The notes beneath the pieces are model-generated. The model was given only the letters and a program-made list of their open reading frames with translations, was not told the origin of the DNA and searched no databases. Below are positions 1 through 9,809 of a stretch of 64,000 nucleotides of DNA, one piece after another; position 1 is the first letter of the stretch; every line of letters starts with the position of its first letter. The translations under genes were made by a program, and so were the position numbers. The stretch is from DATFVJ01 sp963851085 (GTDB lineage: Bacteria; Actinomycetota; Actinomycetes; Streptosporangiales; Streptosporangiaceae), in assembly GCA_963851085.1 (NCBI GenBank), contig CAWKNX010000002.1:62001-126000 (forward strand), written 5' to 3'.

Positions 1-1970
1 TGTCGCCGGCGATCGCGACCCGCACGGTCAGATCGGTGAGATCGGGCAGGAACTCGTGCAGTGGCGGGTCGATGAGCCGGATCGTCACCGGCAGCCCGTC
101 CATCGCTTCGAGGATTTCCACGAAATCGCCCCGCTGCAGAGGCTCCAGGGCATCGAGGGCTTCCTGCCCCTCCTCGTCTGTGTCGGCCAGAATGAGGTTC
201 TCGACAAGCTGGCGCCGTTCGCCAAGGAACATGTGCTCGGTCCGGACCAGGCCGACGCCCTCCGCGCCGAACCGGCGGGCGCGGGCGCAGTCCGGGCCGG
301 TGTCGGCATTGGCATGCACGCCAAGGCGGCGGCGCGTGTCAGCGTGCGCGATGATCCGGTGGACAGCCTTGATCAGGTCGTCGGCGTCGGCCGCAGCGGG
401 GTCGAATGCCACCCTCGAAGTACTCCACGACCGGGGATGCGGTGACGGGGACCTCGCCCAGGTAGACGTCTCCGCTGGTCCCGTCGAGCGAGAGCACGTC
501 GCCCTCGGAAACGGTGACGCCGCCCGGGGCCGTGAACTTGCGGTTCGCGATGTCGACGTCCAGTGCCTCCGCACCGCACACGCACGTCTTGCCCATGCCG
601 CGGGCCACCACCGCGGCATGGCTGGTCTTGCCGCCTCGGCTGGTCAGGATGCCGCGTGCGGCGATCATCCCGTTCAGGTCGTCCGGGTTGGTCTCGCGGC
701 GGACCAGGATGACGTTCTCGCCCTTGGCCGCGAGTTCGGCGGCGCGGGTGGAGTCGAATACGGCATGCCCAACGGCCGCACCCGGCGAGGCGCTTACCCC
801 TGTCGTGATCTTGTTCGTGCTAGCGGAGGCGTCGAACCGCGGGAACATCAGCTGGGCGAGCTGGGCCCCTGTCACCCGGCTGACCGCCTCGTCCATGTCG
901 ATCAGGCCCTGGTCGACAAGCTGCGTCGCGATGCGGAATGCCGCGGCGGCGGTGCGCTTGCCGACGCGCGTCTGGAGCATCCACAGTTTGCCGCGCTCGA
1001 CCGTGAACTCGATGTCGCACAGGTCGCGGTAGTGGTTCTCCAGGGTCGCCATGATCTGGATCAGCTCGTCGTACGACTTCTTGTCGATCCGCTCCAGGTC
1101 CTGCAGCGGGACGGTGTTCCTGATGCCCGCCACGACGTCTTCGCCCTGGGCGTTTTGCAGGTAGTCGCCATACAGGCCCTGCTGGCCGGAGCCCGGATCG
1201 CGGGTGAAAGCCACCCCGGTACCCGAATCCATGCCGAGGTTGCCGAAGACCATCGCGACCACGTTGACCGCGGTGCCGAGGTCGGCGGGGATGCGCTCCT
1301 GACGCCGGTACAGGATCGCCCGGGGCGAGTTCCATGACTCGAAGACGGCACGGATCGCCAGATCCATCTGCTCGCGCGGGTCGCCGGGGAACTCGCGGCC
1401 TGTCTGCTCCTTGACGATGTCCTTGAAGGCCTCGGTCATGCCGCGCAGGTCATCAGCATTCAGGTCAAGATCGCTCGTGGTTCCCTTGGCCTTCTTCGCC
1501 GCGTCGTGTGCCCGCTCGAACTCCTCGCCGTCGATGCCGAGCACGGTCTTGCCGAACATCTGGATGAGCCGCCGGTAGGCGTCCCAGGCGAATCGCTCGC
1601 TGCCGGACTGCTTGGCCAGGCCGTGCACGGACTCGTCAGAAATACCGATGTTGAGGACCGTGTCCATCATGCCCGGCATGGAGAACTTGCCGCCGGAACG
1701 GACGCTGACGAGCAGCGGGTCGCCAGGGTCGCCCAGCCGTTTGCCCATCGCCTGCTCGAGAGCGGCGAGATGGGTGCCGACCTCCTCGTCCAGGCCATCA
1801 GGAACGCTGCCCTGTTCAAGAAAGTGGCGGCACGCGTCGGTGGTGATGATGAAGCCGGGCGGGACGGGAAGACCCAGGTTGGTCATCTCGGCGAGGTTGG
1901 CACCCTTGCCGCCGAGCAGGTCCTTCAGATCCTTGTTGCCTTCGGCAAATGCGTAGACGAGCTTGGCCAC
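1..1970 (-). CDS. ppdK: pyruvate phosphate dikinase, 3' end outside window, frameshifted
   Basis: Interconverts pyruvate + ATP + Pi and PEP + AMP + PPi in the cytosol. The first ~520 residues read cleanly: an N-terminal nucleotide-binding part starting MAKLVYAFAEGNKDLKDLLG with GGKGANLAEM, then the phosphohistidine domain with GGKTSHAAVVARGMG (catalytic His about residue 451). After VVEYFEGG, near position 408, the frame breaks. The PEP-binding half continues in another frame (FGAEGVGLVRTEHMFLGERR, then EAMDGLPVTIRLIDPPLHEF) to the window edge, so both halves are conserved and only one base is out of phase. The family is about 880-900 aa; about 655 are visible. ATG start at 1970. No close operon partner is seen. 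Identity is very secure; whether the break is real or a sequence error is open. Confidence 0.93.
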
Positions 1971-2121
1971 TGCGCGTTCTCCTCATGATGCGACCCGGTG
2001 CGGGCGACAGCCTCGACGCGGGCAGCATGGGTGATGCGGCCTCACGGCCCGATAACTCGAACTCTACCGAGCGCTGAGCGGCCGGCGCGCCACGCGGCAG
2101 TGGTTACCGGTCAGTTCATGC

Positions 2122-2376
2122 CTAAACGATCGATGAAGTGCCCGCGCGCCACGTCCAGTCGAAGGCCGGTCCGCCGGGATGGGCGATACCCGCCGCGCGG
2201 GTGACCCGGGCATGTGCTTCCTTCAGCCTGCCGGGGTCGCGGGGCCCCTTGAACGAGATGCATTCGGTCTTGCCGCTGCGGCGCCCGGCCTTGACTGCCT
2301 TGATCCGGGCCGCCTACTTCGCTAGGTGGCGATCAAGGGCCCGTCCGGCGTTCACACCGCTGGCCCGCTCTTTAGG
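2122..2376 (-). pseudogene. remnant of an unrecognised protein
   Basis: In the 565-bp gap between ppdK and the dehydrogenase, the minus strand holds a protein-like frame without a start codon. It reads KERASGVNAGRALDRHLAK, a TAG stop at 2314-2316, then AARIKAVKAGRRSGKTECIS, FKGPRDPGRLKEAHARVTRA, and ends TWRAGTSSIV before TAG at 2122. The composition looks like real actinobacterial protein rather than a shadow frame. The internal stop and missing start suggest a decayed gene. I do not recognise the family. The rest of the gap (1971-2121, 2377-2535) shows nothing else convincing. Confidence 0.35.
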
Positions 2377-2535
2377 CCGAAAAGACCACTAGCGTGAAAC
2401 AGCCACGCCTGCCGGCGCGATCGGGCTGCGATCAGGCTGCGATCAGGCTGGCGGCCAGCATGACGCGATCGGGCTGGCCGGCAGAATGGCCGCAAGGCGG
2501 CGAGCCGCTACGGGCGGCGTGGGAGGTGCTGGCGG

Positions 2536-3680
2536 GTGGACGATACGGACGGCGCTGGCGGAGCGGTCAACGCGGGCAGGGTCGTCATCGGCCTGCTTCA
2601 TCCTGGTGACATGGGTGCCGCCATAGGACACCAGCTTCGCGGGCGTGGGCATTCGGTGCTGTGGGCATCCGCAGGGCGCAGCCCGGCGACCGTCGCGCGT
2701 GCAGCGGCAGCCGGCCTGGCGGATTGCGGAACCGTCGCGGAATTGGCCAGGCGCAGCCAGGTGATCGTTTCCGTCTGCCCACCGCACGCGGCCACGCGGG
2801 TGGCGGCACAGGTGGCGGTGGAGATCGCGGCGCAGGGCACGGACGGGCGCGGCGGCCCTGGTTTTGGCACCGGCACCGGCACGAGCGCGGGGGTCGGGGT
2901 GGGCGTCGTGGCCGCGGGCCCGGCGCGCATCTTTGTCGATGCCAACGCCGTGTCCCCTGTCACCGCACGCCAGATCGCGCGGATCGTCGCGGGAGCCGGC
3001 CTACGGTACGTGGACGGCGGAATCATCGGGCCACCGCCTTCGCCGGCTGGCGGCACCCGGCTGTACCTATCGGGCCCGAACGCCGGCGCGGTTCGTGAAT
3101 TGTTCGCCGACACAGCGGTCGAAGCACGGGTCATCGAGCGCGCCGCCGCTTGGTACACCGTGCGGGTTTCCGGCCGCGACGGGGGCGGCCGTCCCGACCA
3201 CGACGGCCCGACCACGACAGGCCCGACCACGACGGGGCCGATGACGGCAGCAGTACCGCGGCCTCGGCGGTGAAGATGGCCTACGCCGCGTGGACGAAAG
3301 GCACCGCTGCCCTCGCGGTCGCGATACGAGCATTCGCCCGCGCGGAAGGTGTCGAGGATGTGCTGCTCGGCGAGTGGGCGCAGTCCCAGCCCGCGCTGAC
3401 AAGCCGGTCGCGGGACGCCGCGCGGTCGGCGCTCGCCAAGGGATGGCGCTGGGTCGCCGAGATGGAAGAGATCAGCGCGTCCTTCACCGCGGCCGGCCTG
3501 CCCGGCGAATTCCATCAGGCGGCGGCCGAGATCTTCCGCCGGTCACCCCGTGCCACGTCCTCGCTGGCGGGTGGATCCGGCGACCCGGATGAGCCTGCCG
3601 GTGCGACGGACACCGCAATCGATCTTGTGGTCGCCGCGCTACTGACAGGGTCTGGCGGCACCGGCGCTCCCGTCCCATGA
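2536..3680 (+). CDS. 6PGDH-like NAD(P)-binding dehydrogenase with DUF1932 C-terminus, frameshifted
   Basis: Member of the beta-hydroxyacid dehydrogenase (3-hydroxyisobutyrate / 6-phosphogluconate dehydrogenase-like) superfamily; substrate unknown. GTG start at 2536 with GGAGG nine bases upstream. The Rossmann part begins VVIGLLHPGDMGAAIG at residues 16-31, and VDGGIIGPPPSPAGGTRLYL is a typical family segment. The all-alpha DUF1932 domain (ASAVKMAYAAWTKGTAALAV ... EISASFTAAGLPGEFHQAAA) is in a different frame from about 3264 onward. The switch falls inside a short tandem repeat (CCCGACCACGACGG-type units, about 3190-3245) in the linker. A Gly/Thr-rich insert near residue 105 is also unusual. 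The stop codon lies inside the first base pairs of the 51-bp palindrome. Confidence 0.75.
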
Positions 3681-3727
3681 TCGCGGTATCTTTTCCGAAG
3701 TATTCGCGGAGAAGTTACCGCGATCAT
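3677..3727. repeat. 51-bp palindrome, family 1 copy A
   Basis: Outer arms ATGATCGCGGTA and TACCGCGATCAT pair perfectly; the inner part (TCTTTTCCG ... CGGAGAAGT) pairs partly around a short loop. It sits between the convergent ends of the dehydrogenase gene and purC, so it could act as a two-way terminator or mRNA 3' stabiliser. Related copies are at 7581, 31224, 37284 and 52778. Confidence 0.8.
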
Positions 3728-3751
3728 GAAACGCGGTCGTTGCCCTACGGA

Positions 3752-4585
3752 TCAGGCGACCCAGGGCAGGCCGGTGATGCGCTCGTAGATCTCCTCGTAC
3801 CTGTCTCGCGCGGCCTGGACGATCTCCGGGGGAATCTCCGGGCCTGGCGCACGTTTGTCCCACCCGGTCCCCGCCGCCCAGTCGCGCACGATCTGCTTGT
3901 CGAACGCGTACTGCGGCCGCCCAGGCTCCCACTGGTCCGCGGGCCAGAACCGCGACGAGTCCGGGGTCAGCACCTCATCGGCGAGAACCAGGGTGCCGCC
4001 TGTGGCCAAGCCGAACTCGAGCTTGGTGTCGGCCACGATGATGCCGCGTCCGGCCGCCAGGTCCCTGCCCCGCCGATACACCTCGAGGGTGATCCGGCGG
4101 AGTTCCTCAGCCTTCGCCCCGCCGAATCGCGCGGCGACATCGCCGAACGCGATGAACTCGTCGTGACCCACCGTCGCCTTGGTGGTCGGGGTGAAGATCG
4201 GTTCTGACAGGCGGGACCCTTCGGCCAGACCAGGCGGAAGGGCGATCCCTGACACAGCCCCCGACGCCTCGTACTCGCGCAGGCCCAGGCCGGCGAGGTA
4301 GCCACGCGCGATGCACTCCACCGGCAGCATTTCCAGCCGACGGCACCTCATCGCCCGCCCGGCGAATTCCTCGGGTACGTCGGTTACGGAGAGCACATGA
4401 TTGGGTGCGATATCCGCGAGCCTGTCGAACCACCAGAGTGAAAGCTGGGTGAGGATCTTCCCCTTGCCCGGGATCGGCGTGGGCAGCACAACGTCGTAGA
4501 CGCTGACCCGGTCAGAGGCCACCAGGATGACGTCATCACCGTCTGCGTACACCTCGCGGACCTTGCCAGAGTGCAGCAGTTCCAT
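3752..4585 (-). CDS. purC: SAICAR synthetase
   Basis: Phosphoribosylaminoimidazole-succinocarboxamide synthase: ligates aspartate to CAIR with ATP in de novo purine synthesis, cytosolic. 277 aa. Hallmarks visible: MELLHSGKVREVY at the N-terminus (phosphate loop), VASDRVSVYDVVLPTPIPGK, VECIARGYLAGLGLREYEAS, LSEPIFTPTTKA, and DTKLEFGL followed by DEVLTPDSSRFWPADQW near residues 200-225. The ATG at 4585 is chosen because homologues begin right there; the frame is open further upstream but carries repeat-derived sequence. No strong Shine-Dalgarno is seen. It converges with the upstream dehydrogenase gene across palindrome A. Confidence 0.96.
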   Translation of the reverse strand: MELLHSGKVREVYADGDDVILVASDRVSVYDVVLPTPIPGKGKILTQLSLWWFDRLADIAPNHVLSVTDVPEEFAGRAMRCRRLEMLPVECIARGYLAGLGLREYEASGAVSGIALPPGLAEGSRLSEPIFTPTTKATVGHDEFIAFGDVAARFGGAKAEELRRITLEVYRRGRDLAAGRGIIVADTKLEFGLATGGTLVLADEVLTPDSSRFWPADQWEPGRPQYAFDKQIVRDWAAGTGWDKRAPGPEIPPEIVQAARDRYEEIYERITGLPWVA

Positions 4586-4681
4586 GGTCAACCAGTGTGC
4601 CGCATCGCGGCCGACACTCAGCGCAGACCTGGGGACAACGAAAAAGCCGTCCACAGAATCCGATTCACCCTTCCGCGTCCC

Positions 4682-4772
4682 CTTGACAACTTGCAAAGAT
4701 CGGCAGTGGGGCAACGCCCCCTCTGGGAGGGTGGGTCTTGGAATGGGGCGGGTCTTGGAATGGGGCGGGTCT
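4682..4772 (-). repeat. family 3 interspersed repeat, copy 1
   Basis: Read on the minus strand it has three GACCCGCCC-type units spaced 17 bp apart, then a short hairpin, then TTGCCCCACTGCCGATCTT and a TTGTCAAG tail. The same order of blocks recurs on the plus strand at 12286-12369. It fills most of the 288-bp gap upstream of purC; no gene is seen there. Confidence 0.6.
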
Positions 4773-4873
4773 GAATAGCGCGACGGGGTGCCCCGTGACA
4801 GCCAGGGGCTTGCTAAGGCCGCGCCGGTCACGGGGCACCCGATGCGGCCTCTCGGCGGCTGGGGCGCGACCTA

Positions 4874-5464
4874 TCAGGTATGGGCGCGGCGGGCCTGGAT
4901 GGCGGGCATGGCGAGCGGTGCGACTGCCGCGATCGCGGCAATGAGGCCGACAAAAGCGCCGAAGCGCCAGCCAACGCCGACCGACCCATAACCGCCCGGC
5001 TTGAAGACGAACGCGATCAGCACGAGCACGCAGTTGATGCCGGTCGCGGCGAGCAGCAACTGCTCGCGGTCGAGCGGAAGTTGAACGGGCAGCCGCTCGA
5101 AACCCGCGACCATGGCGAGATAGGCAAAGATTGCCAGGCACAGGATCAACACGATGTACAGATAGCCATGCGCGGTAAGCGCGTCGGCCGTGGCGCTGCC
5201 GAACGCGCCAAGGCTCACGCCGAACCAAGGCAGGAAGAGCGAGATGAACAGGACTAACGTGCCGCCCCCGGCGATCTGATCGGCCCGCGACCACCGCGTG
5301 GCATCGAACTTGAACGCAGCGGCCGGCGCCCCGGCATTCTGACCGGCGGCAGGTCCGCCCGCGGCCGCAGGCGGCGCACCGGGGGCCACATGAACCGGGG
5401 CGCCACAACGCGGACATGTTGCGGAGCCATTCGCGACATCATTGCCGCACTGAGAACAGAGCAT
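4874..5464 (-). CDS. zinc-ribbon multispanning membrane protein
   Basis: 196 aa, function unknown. N-terminal zinc ribbon CSQCGNDVANGSATCPRCGA (Cys 3, 6, 17, 20), then an Ala/Pro/Gly-rich linker to about residue 50, then hydrophobic segments: TLVLFISLFLPWFGVSL, YLYIVLILCLAIFAYLAM, LLLAATGINCVLVLIAFVF and GAFVGLIAAIAAVAPLAM, so four likely membrane helices. ATG at 5464 follows a good ribosome site (AAAGGGGAG, 4 bases spacing). This zinc-ribbon plus helices layout is common among actinobacterial envelope proteins of unknown function. It stands alone, with purC downstream and glyS upstream on the same strand. Confidence 0.8.
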   Translation of the reverse strand: MLCSQCGNDVANGSATCPRCGAPVHVAPGAPPAAAGGPAAGQNAGAPAAAFKFDATRWSRADQIAGGGTLVLFISLFLPWFGVSLGAFGSATADALTAHGYLYIVLILCLAIFAYLAMVAGFERLPVQLPLDREQLLLAATGINCVLVLIAFVFKPGGYGSVGVGWRFGAFVGLIAAIAAVAPLAMPAIQARRAHT

Positions 5465-5735
5465 GAGACTCCCCTTTCGGAATCATCCGGGGATAACGTT
5501 CTCCCCGCGCCTTGCACGGCCACACGCCCCGCTGGGGTTCACGAGCGACGAAGACCGGATCCAGCCCCGGCCGGCGGACGTGCTCCATGCGAACCGTGCC
5601 CATCACATCCCGGTCAACCTTGCGGACACGGAAGCGGGTGTCAATAGAAAAGAATCACGAAGAAATTACGAATCTGACCCAAGTTCTAACCTCGCCAGTG
5701 CGGCTTGCGGTTCCACGCCGCGATCCACGTTCTGC

Positions 5736-5815
5736 GCGCGGCGGCAGAGCTGGCGTCAGGCCGCGCAGCCGTTCGGGATCAATCTGCGGTCCGGGGGCGA
5801 CCCCGGACCAGCCCC
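5736..5815. repeat. family 2 repeat (box plus GCGA-loop hairpin)
   Basis: Contains GCAGCCGTTCGGGAT followed by GTCCGGGGGCGACCCCGGAC, an 8-bp perfect stem capped by GCGA. It lies just 3' of glyS, so it may double as its terminator. The rest of the 407-bp gap 5465-5871 shows no gene. Confidence 0.6.
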
Positions 5816-5871
5816 GGCCTAATGCCACGCTGGGTTACCGGCCAACCGCCGGTCAACAGCGCGGCAGGCGC

Positions 5872-7242
5872 TCATCGAGGTATGACTCGAGCCCGGCCGA
5901 TGCTGACCCGCTCCTGCCCCATCGAGTCGCGCTCCCGTACGGTGACGGCCTGATCCTCAAGCGTCTCGAAGTCGACCGTCACGCAGAACGGCGTGCCGAC
6001 CTCGTCCTGGCGGCGGTATCTGCGGCCGATCGCGCTCGCGTCGTCGAAGTCGGTATTCCACCGCTTGCGCAGCGCGGCGGCCAGATCGCGGGCCTTCGGC
6101 GACAGATCGGCGTTGCGGGACAGCGGCAGCACCGCCACCTTGACGGGAGCTATCCGAGGGTCGAGCCGCATCACGGTGCGCTTCTCCATGACCCCCTTGG
6201 CGTTCGGTGCCTCGTCCTCGCGGTAACCGTCGAGCAGGAGGGCGAGAACGCAACGATCAACGCCGGCCGCGGGCTCGATGACATAGGGCAGGTACCGGGT
6301 ACCCGAGTCCTGGTCGAAGTAGGAGAGATCCTCACCCGATGCCTGGGAATGCACGGTCAGATCGTAGTCCGTTCGGTTGGCGATCCCCTCGAGCTCGCCC
6401 CACTCGCCGCCCTGGAAGCCGAACCGGTACTCGACATCCACGGTCCGCTTCGAATAATGCGAGCGCTTCTCCGCCGGATGCTCGTACAGGCGCAGGTTCT
6501 CGTCACGGATCCCCAGGTCGGAATACCAGCTCATCCGGTTGTCGATCCAATACTTGTGCCAGTCCTCGTCGGTGCCCGGCTCGACGAAGTACTCCATCTC
6601 CATCTGCTCGAACTCGCGCGTGCGGAAGATGAAGTTGCCCGGGGTGACCTCGTTACGGAATGATTTGCCGACCTGGCCGATCCCGAACGGTATCTTGCGG
6701 CGCGACGACTGCTGGACGGCGCGGAAATTGATGAAGATCCCCTGCGCGGTCTCGGGCCGGAGGTACGCCAGGCTCGATTCGTCCTCCACGACGCCGAGCG
6801 ACGTCCTGAGCATTCCGTTGAACATCCGGGGCTCGGTGAACGTGCCGGTGCTTCCGCAGTTCGGGCACGAAATGTCGGCAAGGCCGGCGGCCGGCGGGTG
6901 GCCCCGCTTGGCCTCGTACGCATCGGCGAGCTGGTCGGCGCGGAACCTCTTGTGGCAGGACAGGCATTCGGTGAGCGGGTCGACGAACTCCTTGACGTGA
7001 CCGCTCGCCTCCCATACCTCCCTGGCCAGGATCACGCTGGAGTCGATGCCGACGACGTCATCGCGCTCCTGCACCATCGTGCGCCACCAGTGACGCTTGA
7101 CGTTGTTCTTCAGCTCGACGCCGAGCGGCCCGTAATCCCACGACGCACGGAGCCCGCCGTAGATCTCGCTGGACGGGAAGACGATCCCCCGGCGTTTGCA
7201 GAGGTTGACGATCGTTTCCAAGGTTTCGCTGCGTCGGGCCAT
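5872..7242 (-). CDS. glyS: glycyl-tRNA synthetase (alpha2 type)
   Basis: Charges tRNA-Gly with glycine using ATP; class II synthetase of the dimeric type found in actinobacteria and eukaryotes. 456 aa. Begins MARRSETLETIVNLCKRRGI; motif 1 region follows GGLRASWDYGPLGVELKNN; a zinc-like pair CLSCHKRF (Cys 93, 96) and CPNCGS (Cys 126, 129) lies in the insertion; motif 2 is GKSFRNEVTPGNFIFRTREF; motif 3 is GVDRCVLALLLDGYRED. The ATG at 7242 is preferred over one at 7254 because GGAG lies about nine bases upstream and homologues begin there. Single-gene unit; family 2 hairpin downstream. Confidence 0.97.
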   Translation of the reverse strand: MARRSETLETIVNLCKRRGIVFPSSEIYGGLRASWDYGPLGVELKNNVKRHWWRTMVQERDDVVGIDSSVILAREVWEASGHVKEFVDPLTECLSCHKRFRADQLADAYEAKRGHPPAAGLADISCPNCGSTGTFTEPRMFNGMLRTSLGVVEDESSLAYLRPETAQGIFINFRAVQQSSRRKIPFGIGQVGKSFRNEVTPGNFIFRTREFEQMEMEYFVEPGTDEDWHKYWIDNRMSWYSDLGIRDENLRLYEHPAEKRSHYSKRTVDVEYRFGFQGGEWGELEGIANRTDYDLTVHSQASGEDLSYFDQDSGTRYLPYVIEPAAGVDRCVLALLLDGYREDEAPNAKGVMEKRTVMRLDPRIAPVKVAVLPLSRNADLSPKARDLAAALRKRWNTDFDDASAIGRRYRRQDEVGTPFCVTVDFETLEDQAVTVRERDSMGQERVSIGRARVIPR

Positions 7243-7580
7243 GAAGATCTCCATCCGGCTGGCGGTCGGCGGGCGGCGAACACGCGCGTCCTGGTATCCG
7301 TGGTGAGCGAGGCGGATCTGGCTCAGGGCACCCGTGTGTACTTGCTGTGTTGCCGTCTGTGCGGCGCGGGCCCCAGACGGTGGGATGCGGAGCCAGGCCA
7401 CCTGGCCCGCCTGCTGAGCCCGGCGTTCCCAGCCCCGAACCTCCCGGGCCCGGCGTACGGTGCTCAAGCTTAGAGCCACGCGCCCGAAGGAGCGAATCGG
7501 GCTGGCTACGGCTCGGCGTGGCGTCAGCACAATCGGTCACAAATCGGTGCCGCATCCGTTACACCCCGCGTGCATCTTTC

Positions 7581-7631
7581 ATGATCGCGGTAATCTTTCG
7601 GCGAATATGGCGGAAAAGTTACCGCGATCAT
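7581..7631. repeat. 51-bp palindrome, family 1 copy B
   Basis: Arms ATGATCGCGGTAA and GTTACCGCGATCAT. Located in the 409-bp space between the glyS start and the 3' end of the DUF1906 gene, immediately downstream of the latter. Otherwise this space holds no recognisable gene. Confidence 0.85.
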
Positions 7632-7651
7632 GAAGGGGCGATGTGCTGCTG

Positions 7652-9248
7652 CTAATAGACCGGCCCGAATACCTCGTCGCGGTCGATGTCGAGCCGGAAT
7701 CCGCCGTGCCGCTGCCAGCGGCCGCCACGGAACTGCTTGATGCGCCGCTCCCTGGGCCACCATGAGGCGCGCAGGTAGGGCTCTCCAAGCACGTTGACGT
7801 GGCCGTCCCACAGCGCGAACCAAATCGATTCCGGCCTGACGAACGGGTGACCGGCGATCGACCGCGCGCTGCCAAGGTTCCGCGCACCTGACGCGGCACT
7901 GGAGTAGACGCCAGAGATGTAATGGCGGGCACGCAGCCGGCGGGTCCAGGCGTCGAGAAAGGTCAGGACGGCGCGGCGGCACCTCTTCCTCGCGCCGTTG
8001 TACGCCTCCATGTCGAAGTAGATAGGGGCATGACGGCGCAGGCGCAGCCCTCGCGCCAGCGCTACCGCGTCGCCCGCGGCCGCGGCGCCTTCACGCGCGG
8101 CCCGCCTCGGCCTGATCTTGCCGCCGAAGCGGTCACAGGGTGGCTGCAGGCCGACATACGTCGGGATCAGCCGCCAGCCCATCGCCTTGACGTGCCGTAC
8201 CCATTGCGCCGAGAGGTTGCCCTGATCGCAGGCCCGGTTAGCGCCGCCGATGTAGATCGCGACCGCACCGTAGAAGTGTCGCCATGCGCGCATGGCGCGA
8301 ATCGAGGGCGCGGTGCACGTGTCGAAGCCGGCGATCGGCCGGCGGGCCCGGTACGTGCGGGCAGGAACCCCGGCGCGGGCAGGAACCCCGGCGCGGGCAG
8401 GAACCCCGGCGCGGGCAGGAACCCCGGCGCGGGCAGGAACCCCGGCGCGGGCAGGAACCCGGGCGCGGGCGGGCGCTGCCATCGCGTCCACCGCGCGCTG
8501 GCGGGCGCGCGGGCGGACCCGCGGGAGGGCCAACTGGCGGACGCGCGGGTGGGCCGGTGGGTGGACGCGCGGGAGGTTCGCGGTGCGCACGCTGCTGATA
8601 ATCCGCTCGACCATTGCCGGGTCATTCGCATAGGTGGCGGTGACCGACAGGCGCGGGTGCTGAATGATCAGCCCGAGTTCGCGTTCCGCCGTGTCGCGCA
8701 CGATCACGCGGCGCCGCACATACCGGCGCCGCACATACCGGTGCTGCGCATACCGGTGCTGCGCATACCGGCGCTGCGCATACCGGCGCTGCGCAGACCC
8801 GGCGCTGCGCAGACCCGCGCTGCGCAGACCCGCGCTGCGCAGACCCGCGCTGCGCAGACCCGCGCTGCGCCGCGCCGGTCGCGGCGCCGCCCCGTTGGTA
8901 GGTGACGGCCACCCGGACCGCGTCGCCGTCGATCCGCACCGCGTCGGTCCGCCCCACCAGGTGCGCGGGGCACCGCTGATCCGGCCCCGGATGTCCCAGG
9001 TACACGGCGTGCCTGTCGTAGCGCACGCACAGGTGGGGCTGCGCCGCGAGGTCGTAGACCGGCCAGGCGGCAGGAACGTCGACGACGTACCCGCCGTATT
9101 CGACAGTCTTCTTGCCGGTGAGACCCCCGGTAGCGGCTGTCAGCCGCCCGGGCGCGTGCGGGCCCGGGCCCGCCTGGCCGCGATCCGCGGCCCCGCTCAC
9201 GGCCAGAACCAACGCTGCGGTCGTCATGGCCATGGCTGTGCGACGCAT
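7652..9248 (-). CDS. secreted DUF1906 (glycoside-hydrolase-like) protein, frameshifted in a minisatellite
   Basis: Likely exported cell-envelope protein. N-terminus MRRTAMAMTTAALVLAVSGA is a signal peptide (ATG 9248, GGGGG just upstream; ATG 9266 is an alternative). Then comes a small domain (YGGYVVDVPAAWPVYDLAAQ, CVRYDRHAVYLGHPG). A 15-bp minisatellite follows, inside which the frame changes near 8798. Next are VRDTAERELGLIIQHPRLSV, a second, 18-bp minisatellite giving VPARAG repeats, and the C-terminal DUF1906 domain (GFDTCTAPSIRAMRAW, IYIGGANRACDQGNL, PIYFDMEAYN, DIDRDEVFG). DUF1906 proteins resemble TIM-barrel glycosidases such as Rv2525c; activity here is not known. One repeat unit is 16 rather than 15 bp, which accounts for the break. 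Confidence 0.75.
8353..8475. repeat. 18-bp minisatellite encoding VPARAG units
   Basis: About six near-identical copies of GCGGGCAGGAACCCCGGC inside the DUF1906 gene. Copies are almost identical, which suggests recent expansion. Confidence 0.85.
8707..8872. repeat. 15-bp minisatellite with one 16-bp unit
   Basis: About eleven units grading from GGCGCCGCACATACC through GGTGCTGCGCATACC to CGCGCTGCGCAGACC. One unit near 8798 has an additional C and shifts the frame of the host gene. Confidence 0.85.
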
Positions 9249-9443
9249 CGGCAACCCCCGCTGCATGACACCCCGAATAAAGAAGTTACGACCCGCAATC
9301 GTGCCTGTCCGAGCGGCGCATAGGCGTGCAACCCCGCCGCGCTTGTGCTTCGTTAGGTGATGACGGGAGGTATCTTTGCCTGCCACATGCGAGATCATGA
9401 GAGAGCGCGACCGCGCACCCCGGAGAGGCGGAGGACAACCACC

Positions 9444-9788
9444 GTGGCAGCACACCAACCTCGGCGGCGGCCGCTACCACAGGGCGAGACGTTCTTCACC
9501 CCTGGCGCCACCGGTATGCGGCGGGGTATCGAGCGCCGCAGCGCCGCTCCGCTCGTCTTCCTGCACGGGCTACCCAGATGGATACTGCCGCTCGCGCTGC
9601 TCGCCGCGCTGATCATCGGCTTCACCGTGCCCGGCTGGATCGGTGGGGTCGTGCTCGCCGCGGTCGCGGTGTTCCTCGGGTGGTTCAGCTACCTGTCGTG
9701 GCCGTCGCTCCCCACCTCGGCGCGACTGCTGCGCTGCGTGACTATCGCGGCGGTGCTCGCGGTCGCTGTTGTCCAGGTTTTCAGGTGA
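9444..9788 (+). CDS. small membrane protein next to fur (DUF6703-like)
   Basis: 114 aa. GTG at 9444 with GGAGGA eight bases upstream. A basic N-terminus (AAHQPRRRPLPQGETFFTPG, then GMRRGIERRSAAPLVFLHGL) is followed by hydrophobic segments LPRWILPLALLAALIIGFTV, IGGVVLAAVAVFLGWFSYLS and VTIAAVLAVAVVQVF, i.e. about three helices. Proteins of this shape commonly sit directly upstream of a Fur-family gene in actinobacteria; the family label is from memory. Gap to the regulator is 21 bp, so they are likely co-transcribed. Function unknown. Confidence 0.75.
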   Translation: MAAHQPRRRPLPQGETFFTPGATGMRRGIERRSAAPLVFLHGLPRWILPLALLAALIIGFTVPGWIGGVVLAAVAVFLGWFSYLSWPSLPTSARLLRCVTIAAVLAVAVVQVFR

Positions 9789-9809
9789 GGACATAGTGAG
9801 GACGGGGTC

